Below, piece after piece: positions 31,564 through 44,689 of a stretch of DNA of 64,000 nt. The stretch's first letter is position 1. The number at the start of each line of letters is the position of its first letter. The notes under the pieces were generated by a model that saw only the letters and a program-made list of their open reading frames with translations, did not search any database and was not told the DNA's origin. The position numbers and the translations under genes are program-made. The stretch is taken from the NCBI GenBank assembly GCA_037783415.1, contig JAZGTN010000022.1, positions 1,736,001 to 1,800,000 of the forward strand, read 5' to 3'. This DNA is from Leptasterias polaris (taxonomy: Eukaryota > Echinodermata > Asteroidea > Forcipulatida > Asteriidae).

Positions 31564-31911
31564 ATGGAGTACCCCGAATTATCTTATTCCTATTCTTACA
31601 GCAGTTTCTACTACTCATCCAACTCCAACTTCACCACCGGCTTCGAGGGAGAATCGAGTGTGTACGCTGTGCTTGTTCCGATCGTCTTTGGGATAATTAC
31701 CGTGGTTGGCCTGATTGGTAACGGCTGTGTTGTTGTAGTCATAGCCCGGAACCGATGCATGAGAACTGTCACCAATTTCTTTATAATGAATAATGCCATC
31801 ACTGATATGGTGTTTGTGGTAATCTGTGCACCCGTTACGGCTTCGCAGTTTGTCCTTACCGATTGGATTTTTGGTGACTTCATTTGCAAGCTGGTGGTCT
31901 TCATGCAGTAT
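31564..31911 (+). CDS. Kisspeptin-receptor-like peptide GPCR, first coding exon
   Basis: 116 codons encode the N-terminus through the start of TM3 of a rhodopsin-family receptor at the plasma membrane. Residues 1-33 are an extracellular Tyr/Ser-rich tail with one N-glycosylation sequon (N22-F-T). TM1 is about 34-60 with the GLIGN motif (N53 = N1.50). MRTVTNFFI (66-74) leads into TM2, whose D81 is D2.50. W101-I-F-G is the usual ECL1 motif, and C108 is the disulfide cysteine C3.25. The combination MRTVTNF, CAPVTA and GDFICK resembles kisspeptin receptors more than galanin or allatostatin-A receptors, which are the alternatives. The ATG has A at -3 and G at +4. The exon ends CAG-TAT directly before GTGAGT at 31912, phase 0; reading on gives a stop at 31981. 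No later exons, DRY motif or TM4-7 were found in the window. Confidence 0.85.
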
Positions 31912-34607
31912 GTGAGTATGTTTAAAGTCTACACTCATTCCGTGTGCAAACAATACGGTTTGCTTTTTTTAAAGTTCATTTGATCATCTCCACTCCCTCG
32001 TGTATCATTCAGCCCAGATATTGATCAAAATTAGCACAATGCCAGTAGTCGCCGGCCAACACATATTGTAGTTGTATTCACACTACTCGGTTTAGTCCCC
32101 CGTATTTTACGCAAACGTGAACGCGAGCGTGTAAAACATTCTCGCGACACGCAAATAAAACGTTTTCACGTTCACGTTTGCGTTAACTGTATACAAATAA
32201 CGTGCAACTTAAACTCATAAACAGTTAGTTTCGGATGAGTTTACGTATAAAAGGTCACACGTAAATGGGAATATTTAAAACACTCAACGCAATTCTCGCT
32301 CAGTTTTTTTCGTGACGTTGTTTTTATTATTGGCCTCGCCAGACATTTCCCTGCAATGGAGGCTTAGCGTCCCAACTCTCAAAAAACACGGACCTAAGCT
32401 TTGCCCGGAATGTGCATACATAACTATAAATATATACAAATTATTATGTCTGTTTATATATTTTCTTCGTAGTCTGTCTCGGTAACTGTTGCTCTAGCTT
32501 AGTAATATTTTTCAAACGTAATAATCTATGCTCACTAGTATTCTGTGTATTTATAAAAAGGTATGTGCAGCATTTCACTTTAGCCCACGCAAATGTTTTT
32601 GCCGGTTTTGGTTTACGACAATAATACGTGTAAATAAGGACATTTTGAATTTATCATCTTCAACAGAACCTTATACAACAAACTACTGAGATATCTTACT
32701 CCTGTTTAGATGCCCATATAAGCGGCAATGTTACTATGCGTTACATTTCAAGGTAATCGACTTTCAATCCAACTTTTCCTAATTGGAGGTAATTTATTTA
32801 TTTTGTATGTTTTATTTTTACTTTTTCATACAACACCTAAAATCGCAAAAGCCAATTAGAGGGACGGACAACAAGATTAGAAACAAACTAGTGAAAACAT
32901 ACAATTCAAAAAAACTATCGTACAAGCAAGGCAAACAAATCTAACACTCATAAACAAAACCTAAAGGCATACGCTGTGTGTGCCTCTGTTTTGATTATTA
33001 TTATTTATTTATTTTTTACCTTTTTTTAAAACCTTTTTATCATTTTATTATGATTATGATTATTATTTTGTATTTATGTTTATTATATATATGTAGGTAT
33101 ATTTTTTGTTTCTATGTTTTTGTTTTACTTTCCACTCAATGACCGAATCACTCCGTAAATCCAGTTTCAATTTACTTCTCAAACTAATAACAAACCGGGG
33201 GAATCGCAGCGGTTAAATTCTCACTATTGATTCTCACAGCAAAAATACGCGAATAATACTCAAGTATGATGAATCCGGTCGATACAAGAGATCGTGGAGT
33301 ATTTCGTTGCAGTTGACTGTGATCATTCGATGACAATGCGGGCTCTGCTTTTAAACACGATCTCGGATGAGCCCTGTTCATACTGAGGCATATACTCCCC
33401 ATCTGTTGATCAGACCCGTCTGAGGTTCAGCCGTACCCGAATTTCTGTCAAAACGTGGACCACGTCCCCCTTAATTTCTGAATCAGTTTAACACGATATC
33501 CAGTAAAGATTGACCCAGGAAGGTTGATTTAATTGTTTATTTTCTTTATGGGTGGAGAGAGGGCGGGGTGGGAGGGGGATGCTGTAATGCACAGAAATAT
33601 TACACCAGTTTAAAGAAGTCCAAACCGTAATAATAAATTTTGTTTGATTCTTGCGCAGTCCTGTTTTACACAGTAGACACACCCGTGACCTTTGCCTTTT
33701 CACGGGTAGACGTGAAGTGGGTGTGAACTTTGTCTTCCACCTGTTTCACACAATTAGACGCACCTATGATTCACATGATGCTGAGCTGCTCTCAGTTTTT
33801 TAACTGATCGTTTTTGATATAAACATACATTCTGTTGATTCACAAAACACACCCGTATGCCAATATCCGTTTGATAAAAATAGAGCGTTTCGTTGGCACC
33901 ACGTTATTTTGCTGGGGTTTTTTTCCACACAAGTTCGTACCGAACAATTGTCTGTAATCATTTGGGCGTTCCTATCGAGTGAAAACATACGTCTTGGCCG
34001 AGTTCGGACAGGCTGTCAAAACAGAAATCTTGTCTATATGCAACAAGTCCACTGCACTCCATGCAGAGAAAACAATCTTATGCCGGCTATGGATACATAG
34101 ATCTGAGTTTCATATTTAACGGGCCGATTTGTCGAGGTTTAAAAACGACAGCAACAACCCATTTACTGTTGCCATTCCTTGATACGTGACATTACCGCTA
34201 AAATAAAGGTGTCAGTTGTTACTTTTAAACATGTCAAACTCGGTGTGGTTTCGGTTGTAAATTTAATTTGTGATTTGTCCTCGGAGAAATTGTTGCACGT
34301 TTCAATGATATCATCGGTTCGCTGTGATCGGACGTCACGCCGAAAAAAAATATATCAGTATCATGTTACCGAAAAACATATATGTATCGGTAACATTTTG
34401 TCCGTGAACCGTCTGCAGCGTATGCCTTTCTAATACTATAGGTGGTAAGGCCACCGGGGAATTGTTATTCTTATTATGTGCCATTGTAACGAGGACCGGG
34501 GAACCGTTTGAGGAGAAAATCACATTAAAATAATTCTCCGCCCGCTGAAATCTGATGAACCCTTTGAGATCTTACAAAATATAACCGTGATCGTCAGATG
34601 GGTATAA
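31912..34607 (+). other. Presumed intron; inverted repeats inside
   Basis: Downstream of the donor no exon with a DRY-type motif was recognised. An inverted pair, ACGCAAACGTGAACG (about 32110) and CGTTCACGTTTGCGT (about 32170-32185), forms a hairpin element. A smaller hairpin, ATGTTACCGA/TCGGTAACAT, lies at about 34363-34395. Otherwise the sequence is AT-rich and featureless. Confidence 0.45.
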
Positions 34608-34725
34608 GCCTTTTTGAGTTATGGCGGACACAATGCTACAACACTATTAGGTTTGGGTAAATTTGTCTGTATACACCCAAACTAAACAGTGCACTCCTAT
34701 AGTGTCCACCATATCTCAAAAAGGC
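34608..34725. mobile_element. 118-bp MITE with 24-bp inverted termini
   Basis: GCCTTTTTGAGTTATGG... at 34608-34631 is inverted at 34702-34725 with two mismatches. TA-rich flanks (TATAA / TAATTA) would allow a TA target site, as in Tc1/mariner-type MITEs, but this is not proven. Confidence 0.8.
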
Positions 34726-36062
34726 TAATTATTACACCCCCCATAAAAAAAAACTTAATAATAATAAATAACTAAAAACAATAACAAATACAGATGCGCT
34801 ATTTCAGTATAATAAACTCCTTACTTCGGCTATTAGTATTACTCCATTACAGTTCGACTATCCATGGAAATGCAAAGGTAAAAATTGTTTGGTGTTGTTG
34901 CTGTTGTTGTTGGTGGTGCTAATTTTGTCCTGGTTATTGTTGTTATTGTTCAAATAAAGATGTTGCTGTTGTTCATTCCGCGATGCAACACTATAGATAG
35001 AAAGCTTCTTTAATATCTGCCCCATATTTGTGATGCTTTGCCGGTTGTTGACATGTTTTTCAATCATAGTTCCCGGATCTCGTCGCCTCAACTTGTAACG
35101 TGCCGCCCTCTTGACTTTCTGCTAACCCCTAACTCTTCGGGTCTATCTATAGGGGGGGCTCTTTCACGAGGTGTCAAGCTGATGTAAATTTTCCGCTTAC
35201 GATTTTTACGAACATGTCTTGGACCATTGTGTTTTGATTTGATAGTTGTTTGATTTTTTTCTCGTTCAGCAAACACTATTATATCTTTCAACTCTACGGC
35301 TTTCCCATCATGATGTTAATGGGGTTTGTGGAGAAGAAAGAACAAGAACAATAACTAGACATTGACGTATTTGTCCTTTGGACTAACACAAAGCTGTTCC
35401 AATTTAATAAGGAGATTAAATTCTGGTCAGCTGTTGGTAGAACAATACGCGTAAAACAGACGATCGAGGTGCTATAACATTCAACATACATTTAAACAAA
35501 ATACAGAATTAAAAACCCACAAAACACTTGAAAGCGGGAAATAAAATACGTTGCCAGCAAGTGCTCCCTGCCTTAAAGCGGATAGATTCTGAGATATGTC
35601 TTGATGACCACTTTAATGAATCGAGCCTGATTGCTAAGCAACGTGTGATGACACATTGTAATACACTCAGGCTAAAGTTTAAGCCCTGGCTAAGTTTAGA
35701 TTGAATGAGATACGCCCCCAACCGGCAGAACATCACAGGTGAAAGTTCAGAGATATATTGCAAGAACATTGCAATACATTCCGAGTTATCAAGACGAAAA
35801 GCTCGTGTCTGCTCGTGCTGGACATAAAAATAAACACAATGTAACTTTCAGATTTAGCGTTTGACGCAACTAACCAGTTACTGCCCGTATTTCAACTCGT
35901 TTAAAGTCGTTTTTTATGAATTGCGTTAATGATTTATGCCTCAATAATTTCCTTAGTTCCGGAAGCTCCTGATTTTATATAGAACGTTATTGGAAATAAT
36001 TTAGATTTGTAAGGTTTTACAGTTATATTATTCTTTATTTTGGGTTGAAAATAGAAAAACTT
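34726..36062. other. Non-coding, no feature seen
   Basis: GTT-rich low complexity near 34880-34970. No gene was recognised. Confidence 0.45.
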
Positions 36063-36172
36063 GACTAGTATAGAGCAGGATTTGAACCAACGACCTCCGG
36101 ATTAACGTGCCAGCGCTCTACCAACTGAGCTTGCTAGACCTATGTTTGCGGTGTCCCTATTTTGTCAATATC
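36063..36172 (-). mobile_element. tRNA-derived SINE
   Basis: On the - strand the order is TTGACAAAATAGGGACACCG, AGCTCAGTTGGTAGAGCGC (A box), ACGTTAATCCGGAGGTC and GGTTCAAATCCTGC (B box), which is tRNA-like. The copy at 60160-60270 shares all of these, including the leader before the A box, so it is a SINE rather than a tRNA gene. The acceptor stem does not pair as in a functional tRNA. Confidence 0.75.
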
Positions 36173-37250
36173 TTTGTTAATTTATTTATAATTGCAGGTT
36201 GTTACTTATTACATTAAAAAATTTCCCTAAAATAAAAGGTAGAAAATTAAACCTTGTTGACATGGACTACTTATTTGTCATTGACAATTTCTGCGACAAT
36301 CCATTTAAGCATTGCATACTCGTTTTAACCATCGAAAAACAGTTAAAGGTTGTGTACTATTATAAAAGCCGGTCAGTGTGTATAGTTGCCTACTATTTAA
36401 AGGTACGTCAATGGACGTACCCTGATATGGTCTCAAAATATACAAAGTTCGCAGTGATACTTTCCCACCATGTGTCATGTCAAATCAAGATACGTCAATG
36501 GATGTGCCTTAACAATAATTGTTCACAAAATATGACAATTGCATTGTGTAGTTATCCACTATTAGTCAAGTAAAAACGGCATTTCTGGGCAAGGCCAATC
36601 TTTAGATCTGGAAATATTAATAACTCCGTCGCTCAAATAAAAACACTCTTTTCCTCTTTGGGGGTGTGTGGTTTGTAAAAGTTGGCTCTGTCTCTAATGT
36701 CAACACTACGGCGACCGAGCCTGATGAAGAGATGGTCCCACACCGTACCAATGAAATTACTCAGTCGAAACCCTAGAGGTATACTTGATCTAATCAAATC
36801 TAACCAAAAAGGCACAGTGCTGGATCAATCTTTTTCACTCTTTGCTGCCAATCCTAAATGAACACCACTTCAGCAATTGTTGAATTTTGTGCAAATCTTC
36901 GAGATAGATTTATTGGAATTTTATTGATTGTATTTCCCTAAATTAAATTTATCGCACGTTTGCTTGCTCGCCATAGAACGTGGTTTGTCAATCATATGCA
37001 CACACAAAATATCTCGCGTTAATCGGAAATGCATTTTTATCTGGCCACTTGTCAGCCAGTGTGTTGCCTGAATTAGTGTCTACGTAAACTTGCTTTTCAA
37101 AAACAGAAAGTTAAAAAGACATCCCCCCTCCCCCTTAGTGAACAATGCTGACGATTTACACCGAAGACTACAATGCGGCAACTCTTCGTACGTCATTTCA
37201 TTTTGTAAAAGCTTCAGCTAAAAATATGTTAAATACGCACAAAAAGTAAT
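36173..37250. other. Non-coding, no feature seen
   Basis: A 124-codon frame at 36199-36573 starts with TTG and shows no motif. The phrase TACGTCAATGGA recurs at about 36405 and 36490, a short local repeat. Confidence 0.45.
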
Positions 37251-37585
37251 TTAATGCACATGGACAACATTGGTAATTGTCAACGACCATCAACCACACT
37301 TGATGTGACCCAATTTAAACGTGAAACACCCGATAACAACTTGTGAAATTAAAGCACAATTGAAACGGGAAAAGGGTTAAAATAGCACAAACAAAAATGG
37401 CGGGGAAAAAACATTACAAGCTTTCACTGTTTTCAAACATCCAATTGTGTTCACGCGAGATTAAAACTAACTGTCGTACTCATTTCTCACAAACTATAGC
37501 ACTTCAGGCAAAGATATTTCAAAGATATTGTTTATGCAAATAAGTATATCGTTTTAGCTACCATTGTTGTGCACACCTTTTAAAA
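37251..37585 (+). mobile_element. MITE clan, type D copy
   Basis: Landmarks are ACAACATTGGTAATTGTCAA, TTTTCAAACATCCAATTGTG, ACTCATTTCTCACAAACTAT and the end CCATTGTTGTGCACACC. It is more diverged in the right half than the other copies. Confidence 0.75.
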
Positions 37586-39895
37586 GAAGATCTTAGCATT
37601 TAAAAGGTCAGAAACAGTCAGCTTACCTAACTCTTTCCTCTAGTATGATATCCCAATCAAGTGGAGAATCCTTATCTTGAATCCATCAAGCCTGAATAAC
37701 AAAAACAAAAAACAGGAAGAAGGACAGTTTTTATTATGTATAGTTAGAAACAAAGACAATAACAAATCAAAAACCCGGGCCAGCATGGGATATAAAAATT
37801 AATCAAATAATTACTAATGATAAAAATTCAACTATAGCTAAAGATAAGTTTTTTACAGGAAAGACGAAAAACAAGATACAGGTAGATTAGATAAAGATTA
37901 AAAACTATCACAAAAGACAAGGAGACAAGGAGATATGTGATAGCGGCAATGGCAAAGTGCATCTTGACAAAATAGCTGTTACCTTTCAGGAGGAAAACAT
38001 ACGAACGGTGGGTTCCAAAAACCGAAAGCACACTTTGCAGTTAACATTTACTTCCAAAAAAACTATAAACAGTTTAATAGTAACCAGTGTAACAATTAAC
38101 TATCAACAGTTTAATAGTAACCAGTGTAACAATTAATTGTTTTTAAGAAGACTTCTTTCATACGAAAGAAAATATATCTCCGTCAATATAAACATTATAA
38201 CAAAACACAGACTCTAGATAATCCAATTAGTACATACATACATTTCAAGATTGAAAACACATACCGTATGCAATACATTTTCTAGTTTTCATAGCCAATT
38301 AAAGTATACAAGAATGATATATATAATTAATATATATAAGTATATACTTGTTTATCTTTTTTCTTGGTAAACCAACATTGTCTCCAAAAAGAAATACACT
38401 ATAGTTTTCTGTGGTATAAGGAGTCTTTATTTCAGAATACAAGGCGTACTAAACTGGAAACCCAAAATCGCAATTCCTGTTTCCTCGTTGTTGCTGTCTT
38501 TTTGTTTTCTTTGTTTATTTGTTTGTTTTGGGGGGTTTTTGTCTTCAATTACATTACAACTAAAAAAATGACAGAAACATTTTTTTCAAATTGACGATGC
38601 CATTGCCAAGGCATTCCAAATTGTTACAGATGACTTCACTAAATCCTGCCCGTAACTAATGACGTAAATAATGACCAATGACGGTAAACTAAACGATATG
38701 AACACTATTATACTCAATCGTGTATGCACAGGAAGAGTGCCATGGCAACATGCATTACGGGATAAGCATTACTCGTCAACAGTATGGAAGTGTATTATAC
38801 AAGTAATGAATGTTTATGAGTGCAACGGTAAAAACATTTTCACGAGTTGCAACATAGAATGTTCCACTCAACGTGCAGAAGCCGGGTGGAATGGAACATT
38901 CCTTCTTTCAACGAACGAAAATGCTTTCTCCATCACAAATTGAAAAACAATAATTTCTTGCCTTTAATAACATGCGAATATTTGGTTTGGCAATTTGATT
39001 TGAAAATGAGACTAGGCTAAAGAATAAACAAAGTGTACAGGATTATTATGGCATTCACTGCGAGGTCGTTTTGTGATGCTTTGTATAAGGCTCGGCATGC
39101 ACAAAAGGTTTTAGAAAAAATAATAATTAAAATAATGAATAGTAACAATGCACGGTGTATGACGTAGGCCATGAAATGTTTTAATTACCGGCAATAAATG
39201 ACACGTGACCTACCATCCTCCAATTAAATCGCAAGGATTTACCCTGTATATCATTAATCGCCATAAAAAAAAAATCTTATTCCAAACGAGAAGGTCCCTA
39301 CATAACTTGTTTTTATAGAAACTTTCTTGGCTCTGACGCGTCCGTTGACATGGAGATATACTTGTGTAAGCTATTATATGCATCGAGTGGATTGCATAAA
39401 ACTGATAGATTATGCATTCATGAATTATGAAAAAACTCTCCACCGCTACAAATTATTGACAGCTTGAAGTTTGAAGGACTCCGATGCATTTAAAATACCC
39501 TGCCACAAGGGCTCCCGTGTGATTTGCACAGAGACTTCCGAGGATAGTTGTATTATTCCTAATTTACAATGGTCGTATTAACGAGGTGATACTGTAATAG
39601 GAGTCGAGGCTGCTTTCTTTGTTGAGGGACAAAACAATTCTCAACGCAAACATCGAGTCGGATTATTTCGTGAAAAGGGGGTTGGGGAGGGGTTGTCACA
39701 TCAACAGACTGTGGAGGGATGCGTCAAGATAATTAGGGTCAGGGAAAATGCCCGGTGTCGCGCACTGAGCATTCCGGCGTACTAAACGTTCCAGATGACT
39801 AAATATAATACATTACGTCATGTCATGCCTGCGCGCAGCAAGCGAAAGTAGTCAATTTTGTGTCGCACTGAGTGTTCCTCTAGTCTCTAGCTGTC
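37586..39895. other. Non-coding; 36-bp tandem duplication at 38068-38139
   Basis: AACAGTTTAATAGTAACCAG followed by TGTAACAATTAA is repeated twice. The rest shows only short motif-free ORFs. Confidence 0.5.
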
Positions 39896-40225
39896 ATGGC
39901 GTCGCTCATGAGCTGTGGTACTACTACTACTACTACTAGTAGTGATGAACGCATAAGCATGTCAAGTCGTTTCGTAACTCTAGGTGTGAAGACATCAATA
40001 ACAATTCATTACCTTACCAGCGGGAGGTATGTGGAAAGCCTGACAGAGGGGGAAAAGAGGGCTGTACGTGCCCAATCTAAGAAATATTCTTACGACGCGG
40101 TATTGTCTGACAATTTAAGAGCACGAGAAGGAGACCACGTCACCAACACGGCTGGAACGAACAGTACGGCCGCGCATGCGTACGTAACCTGGAACGCTCA
40201 GTACGCCGGAACGTCGAGGACGTGA
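39896..40225 (+). CDS. ORF with integrase-N-terminus-like segment (low confidence)
   Basis: A 109-codon frame starts with ATGGCG. Residues about 38-65 (ITIHYLTSGRY, LTEGEKRAVRAQSKKYSYD) recall the region before the HHCC zinc-binding part of integrase-like proteins, which typically read I-x-YL-x-GxY ... R-xx-(A/S)KK(Y/F). After this the frame becomes unlike that family, so a splice site (a weak one is GCG|GTATTG) or decay would be needed. The start is preceded by an ACT-repeat/AGT-repeat hairpin. It could be a first exon of a domesticated or mobile integrase gene, or chance. Confidence 0.3.
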   Translation: MASLMSCGTTTTTTSSDERISMSSRFVTLGVKTSITIHYLTSGRYVESLTEGEKRAVRAQSKKYSYDAVLSDNLRAREGDHVTNTAGTNSTAAHAYVTWNAQYAGTSRT

Positions 40226-41583
40226 CACCGGTGAAGATTGGCCAGCATGACCGGGACGGGTCAGCGTGACCGGTTCTAGCCAGCGTGACCGGTTGGAGCA
40301 CGTGTCCTTTCGATCACAGATTGCAATTAGATATATCCACAAATCAGACGCTTTACCAACTTATTGCTAACATAGTTTCTAGCCAGGAAAAAAAAATTAT
40401 ACACAGATAAAAACAATTATATAAAAGATTGAGATATCCCGAAGTGTGCTACACAATATTTTTCCTGAAGTCTCCCAGACAGTCATCCCGTCACAAGTTG
40501 CCATTTGAAAAAAATATTGTATTTTAGTTAGTTTATTTAACTTTACGCTGGCAAAACAACTACAAGTCATTACAAGGTATATTCCACAAAGTATATACCT
40601 GACTGTGAAAATAATTAGTATGTACATTTTACAAAATTTCAAAAAAAATACCAAGCCAAGTGAATGGCATCTGCAGGCCGTCCTACCACAAGAGATGATG
40701 ATGATATCCCCGACCCGCTTACCACTTGTGCTTTCTGTACACTCAAGTGTAAGGATCATAGAAGCTTTTGATGCAGACATTATATCCATACTATGATTGA
40801 TGATTGTTTACTCGTGGTTAAATGCTGGCAAAGACAAGCGGACAAACGCCACAGTGTTGGCGCCTGACACTGCTCCCCCCCCCCCCCCCCAGCACTAACT
40901 GCCTACAAAATGCAACCCAAATTCTCTGCAATGATCATCTACGCAAACTAATTGTACTTGACACGTGCACAAAGAAAACGTGTCAGTTCGGTTAATCAAC
41001 TTTGAATGAAAGTGACAATTTTAAAGTTGGTTTATGGAAAGTCGTAAAAGCCAACTATCATGTAATTCTCTTCCACGATCATACGTTTACTCCTTGATGG
41101 CAGTTTCGATGTTTAATTCTAAAAGATGGGATATCACGTGTCATTTTAATCTTCATGTTTTGTTCTGTTTCGGGTTTTTTTAAAGGACATTTCGCGTCTT
41201 TTTACTGCGGGAGATTTAATTTTGATTTGCAAGATGAACATCATCAATCGAATTGCATGTTCACTGTCCCGAGGTAAATGAACGCGCGGTTACAGGAAGA
41301 TTAACTCCAGGTTTAAAGACGAGGGGAGAAAAACCCCTCGAGGGTGGAATTGGGGATGAGGTTTGGATATCAGTCAAACAACAGACTTGCACTGAGGGGA
41401 AGCTTTTAGGTAAGCTCGGTTGGGCGACATAACAGGGGAAAATAAGGCAGATGATTTATTTTTCCTCGTGAAATTAAGACCTGCTCAGAATGTATTTTGC
41501 TAGAAATCACTAATTATCACTAATACCGTGGCAATTAGCTTTGCGAAATATGAATATTGTCCCCAAACCAACACAGTCTTCAT
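40226..41583. other. Non-coding; C-run near 40876-40890
   Basis: The phrase AGCGTGACCGG repeats near 40263 and 40282. A 130-codon frame on the - strand (40397-40789) shows no motif. No gene was recognised. Confidence 0.45.
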
Positions 41584-41970
41584 TTTAGAGGTATTAATAG
41601 GTAAATACTCCAAAAATAAATGACCATTCAAAACTCACTCAGGTGAGAAAAGCACTGCAGCTGCTGATAGTAGCCTATACACTATTTTGAGAAAGGATTC
41701 CCTTCGATTAGTGAATAATGCACGGCCTTAAAACAAAAAGATACTGAATAGATTCATGCATGAATCGTTTCTCAGATTTCTGAGGGTTGGTGTACGTTCG
41801 CGACTGCTACGGTTACATAATGTGGTTGGTACCTGCTGTCACCACGCTACACGTGGATGATTTCGACGCTCTTGTGAAATTAACGTGTGACTGTGAGTTG
41901 TTTGCTGTTTTCTCAGCAAGTAGACACTGTATTCAGCTGAAACGTTCACATATTACGACTGGAATTTTGT
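41584..41970 (+). mobile_element. MITE clan, type C copy
   Basis: It opens like type A (TACTCCAAAAATAAATGACC, AAGCACTGCAGCTGCTGAT, GAATCGTTTCTCAGATT). The second half is distinct, with GTTTGCTGTTTTCTCAGCAA, GTAGACACTGTATTCAGCTG and AAACGTTCACAT. The second half recurs at about 9205-9290 and, inverted, at 61093-61520. Confidence 0.75.
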
Positions 41971-44689
41971 TTAATTCAATTTATTTACTTATTTGAATAT
42001 ATAGCTTGACAAAATAACAACCAAGGCCCCTTTCTAAAAAAACACAAAAAACATAAAAACTTTCCTGAAAAGTGTGTTTCAGTATGGTCTTCCCAATGAT
42101 CTTATTTAACACATACCTCTTCCCTCTTTAAACCCAGTAGGTTTTTTCAGACACAAACCCTCGAAATAACAACAAAATGGTTTTGACAGTTGTTTTATTC
42201 TCACGGAAAAGACACAGTCTCCCTGTATAACAATATTGCAACTTGCGATTGCCAGTCGAAGTTCGATGTACGACACCCACTAGTACTAAGCATTACACAG
42301 CATGGTTGTACACAGCGACGAAGTCATGGTCAAGAGTCGTGTATTTAAAGAGCTGATTGAGAAAGATCTCATTTCGATCGACCTTGTATAAACAACGACA
42401 CTCTTAAGAAGCAAGATGATTGCTGCATGGAATACGTTGAAAGGTGTATAGCGGCAACAAGTTAAGATCACTGCTCAGTGAAGGAGTAATTGTCAACTTA
42501 AGGTCAATCATTGACTTTTTGAGTTTGCTGATGGCAGTAAGTATTAGTTAGTTACGGTAAATGGCAGGTTAAGACTATTAAAACATTACGCCATAACTAG
42601 TTAAGATCATTCCTTCGAGAAGGTGATTAAAATGTTAAAAGATTATTGACAAATTTAGTATTAGTTACTGATAAGTAAGTTAGGGCGACATCACTGGTCA
42701 GCAGCCTTGTGTCACTGGGCGTATAAAAGCCTTACGCCGATCTTAGCTTCCAGCAGGCACAATTACATGCAGGCTATTATGGAAGTCACAGTCCTTTGAA
42801 AGGCATTGACAAAACGGATCACAAATTGCCACATGTCTTTATAGAGGAGAAGGTAGGGGGGCTTTACCAGGGAATCCCGTCAAATTTCCGATTGACTTCT
42901 CGCATTCAAAAAGTCCTCTTCTGGCGTCTTATCCTCATTATCTCGCGAGATTTATACAAGTCTGTGTAACTCTCAGGGTGGGGGGTTAACGAAGCAACAC
43001 AACCCCACCCCGAATCGATGAAGAGAGTCCTTCTAGTGCTCGAACAGAGAGGGTTGAAAGCACTTCTTGAAACGACTGCCCTTTTCCCCCTTCTTCTTTG
43101 TTGCTTTTCTTTGATCTATGTTATTGTTAGTGCAATGCTTATCATCTGAAAATAGAAGGCCCGGTCAATTTGGGGAATGAATGTTTTACTGTCTCGATAG
43201 CGTTCCAGAAGCTCAGCTTGGATATCCCAAATAAATAGTGACTTGGAAGTTTCTATTTATTCCTAGCTCAATGACAAATAATGTTGTTTACTGCTTCCGT
43301 TTCCTTGAGGAGATTACAGCTTTTTATTTAAAGACAACTTAAAGTCAGCTGAAATCGTGCTAATTCCAGTTTGGGAATAACAGAACAAATCGGTTCCACA
43401 GGCATTTCTGAGCTTAGGACAAGGATGAAATTTACTTGAATTATCAGTCTTGGATTGAGTGTTAGTGAATGACTTTTCTTTCTTGAAGATCATGAAAGTT
43501 CAATAATAGGGCCTATGATTTTTTTAAACATCAACATAATGAAATTCAAGAAACTGTTGAAGACTGAACTGTTCAGAGCTCATTAATTTGTTTATTGTTG
43601 TTTTGGGGTTTTTCAGCGGCTTGATCGAGTGTCTATGATATGTGCGCTTTGTAAGAACTCTGTATTATTATCATTATTAAAATCTAAATAAAGTAACTTC
43701 AAATAAGTTCAAATGGTAATTGAATCCTTGCTCTGCCTGCAGTATGGGTAATGATGTAAACTGTGTGCAAATAGGCCTAACAGATATATACAATAACTCC
43801 AAACACTCCATCATTCAAAACAGAAAACAACAAACAACATGCCAAACAAAAACAATTATTTCAAACCATTCTGAGTGACAGTATTACCTTCGCACAAGAA
43901 GATAAAACCGATAAGAGAGTCAGAAAAGAAATAAACAAGACAATACAAATTTATGTAGAAATGATATGGTGATTCAGTGAAAGCTTTTTTGAGATACCGG
44001 TAGTCCAAACATATAAAGCCTATAATCCTGTATTGGTAGCCTTCACAATGCTATCAAATATCTCGGGTTAAATTGTGTACAAGCGTACAAAGTCTAAACC
44101 TTGAGCAAACAGAACTGCATCTTATAGAAGGTTTGCTGTCCGTAAAAGATGAAATCTACTGACTGGATACTTCAATACTGGTTTTTTCTTTAAATATATT
44201 TCTGCTAGGTGTTAATCATTAAGTTATTGTATTGAATCTCAAATATAAAGAATGAAGAATGTATATTTGGCATCGTTTTCATCCTTTTCATTTTACTTTG
44301 GGAGAAGCGCAGACACTGTGAGTGTACATTTCAATATAAATCAACTTAGAGGCATTCTTTCAATTGAGGATTTTTACGTTTTGTGTATAAAGTGTAGACG
44401 CTAATTTGCAGCTGTTAACGAGAGCGATAACAATCAGCGGAAACTAGTTATCAAGAAAACAACCCCATTTGAGAAACACCGGAAAATCTGATGGTTACAA
44501 CAATGAAGATAACAAATAAAAGATAAATACCCTTTTTTGTTAAAACAATTTTGTGTGTAAAAAAATAAACCATCACCCCATCAGTAAACAAATAAACACC
44601 CAGACAAACAACAGCAAGAAAAACAACTACAACAACAACAACGATGACGTTGATGACAGCGACGACGACGACGAAGACAACAACAAGAA
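41971..44689. other. Non-coding, no feature seen
   Basis: A long AT-rich stretch without recognisable gene, repeat or promoter. Confidence 0.45.

Noticed and set aside
36063..36172. tRNA gene on the - strand
   Set aside because: The A and B boxes are present, but the acceptor stem does not pair and the same leader and tail recur elsewhere, as expected of a SINE.
36199..36573. 124-codon ORF as a gene
   Set aside because: It starts with TTG, has no motif, and its composition is like the AT-rich background.
40397..40789. 130-codon - strand ORF as a membrane protein
   Set aside because: Hydrophobic stretches follow from AT-rich sequence; there is no conserved motif or splice context.
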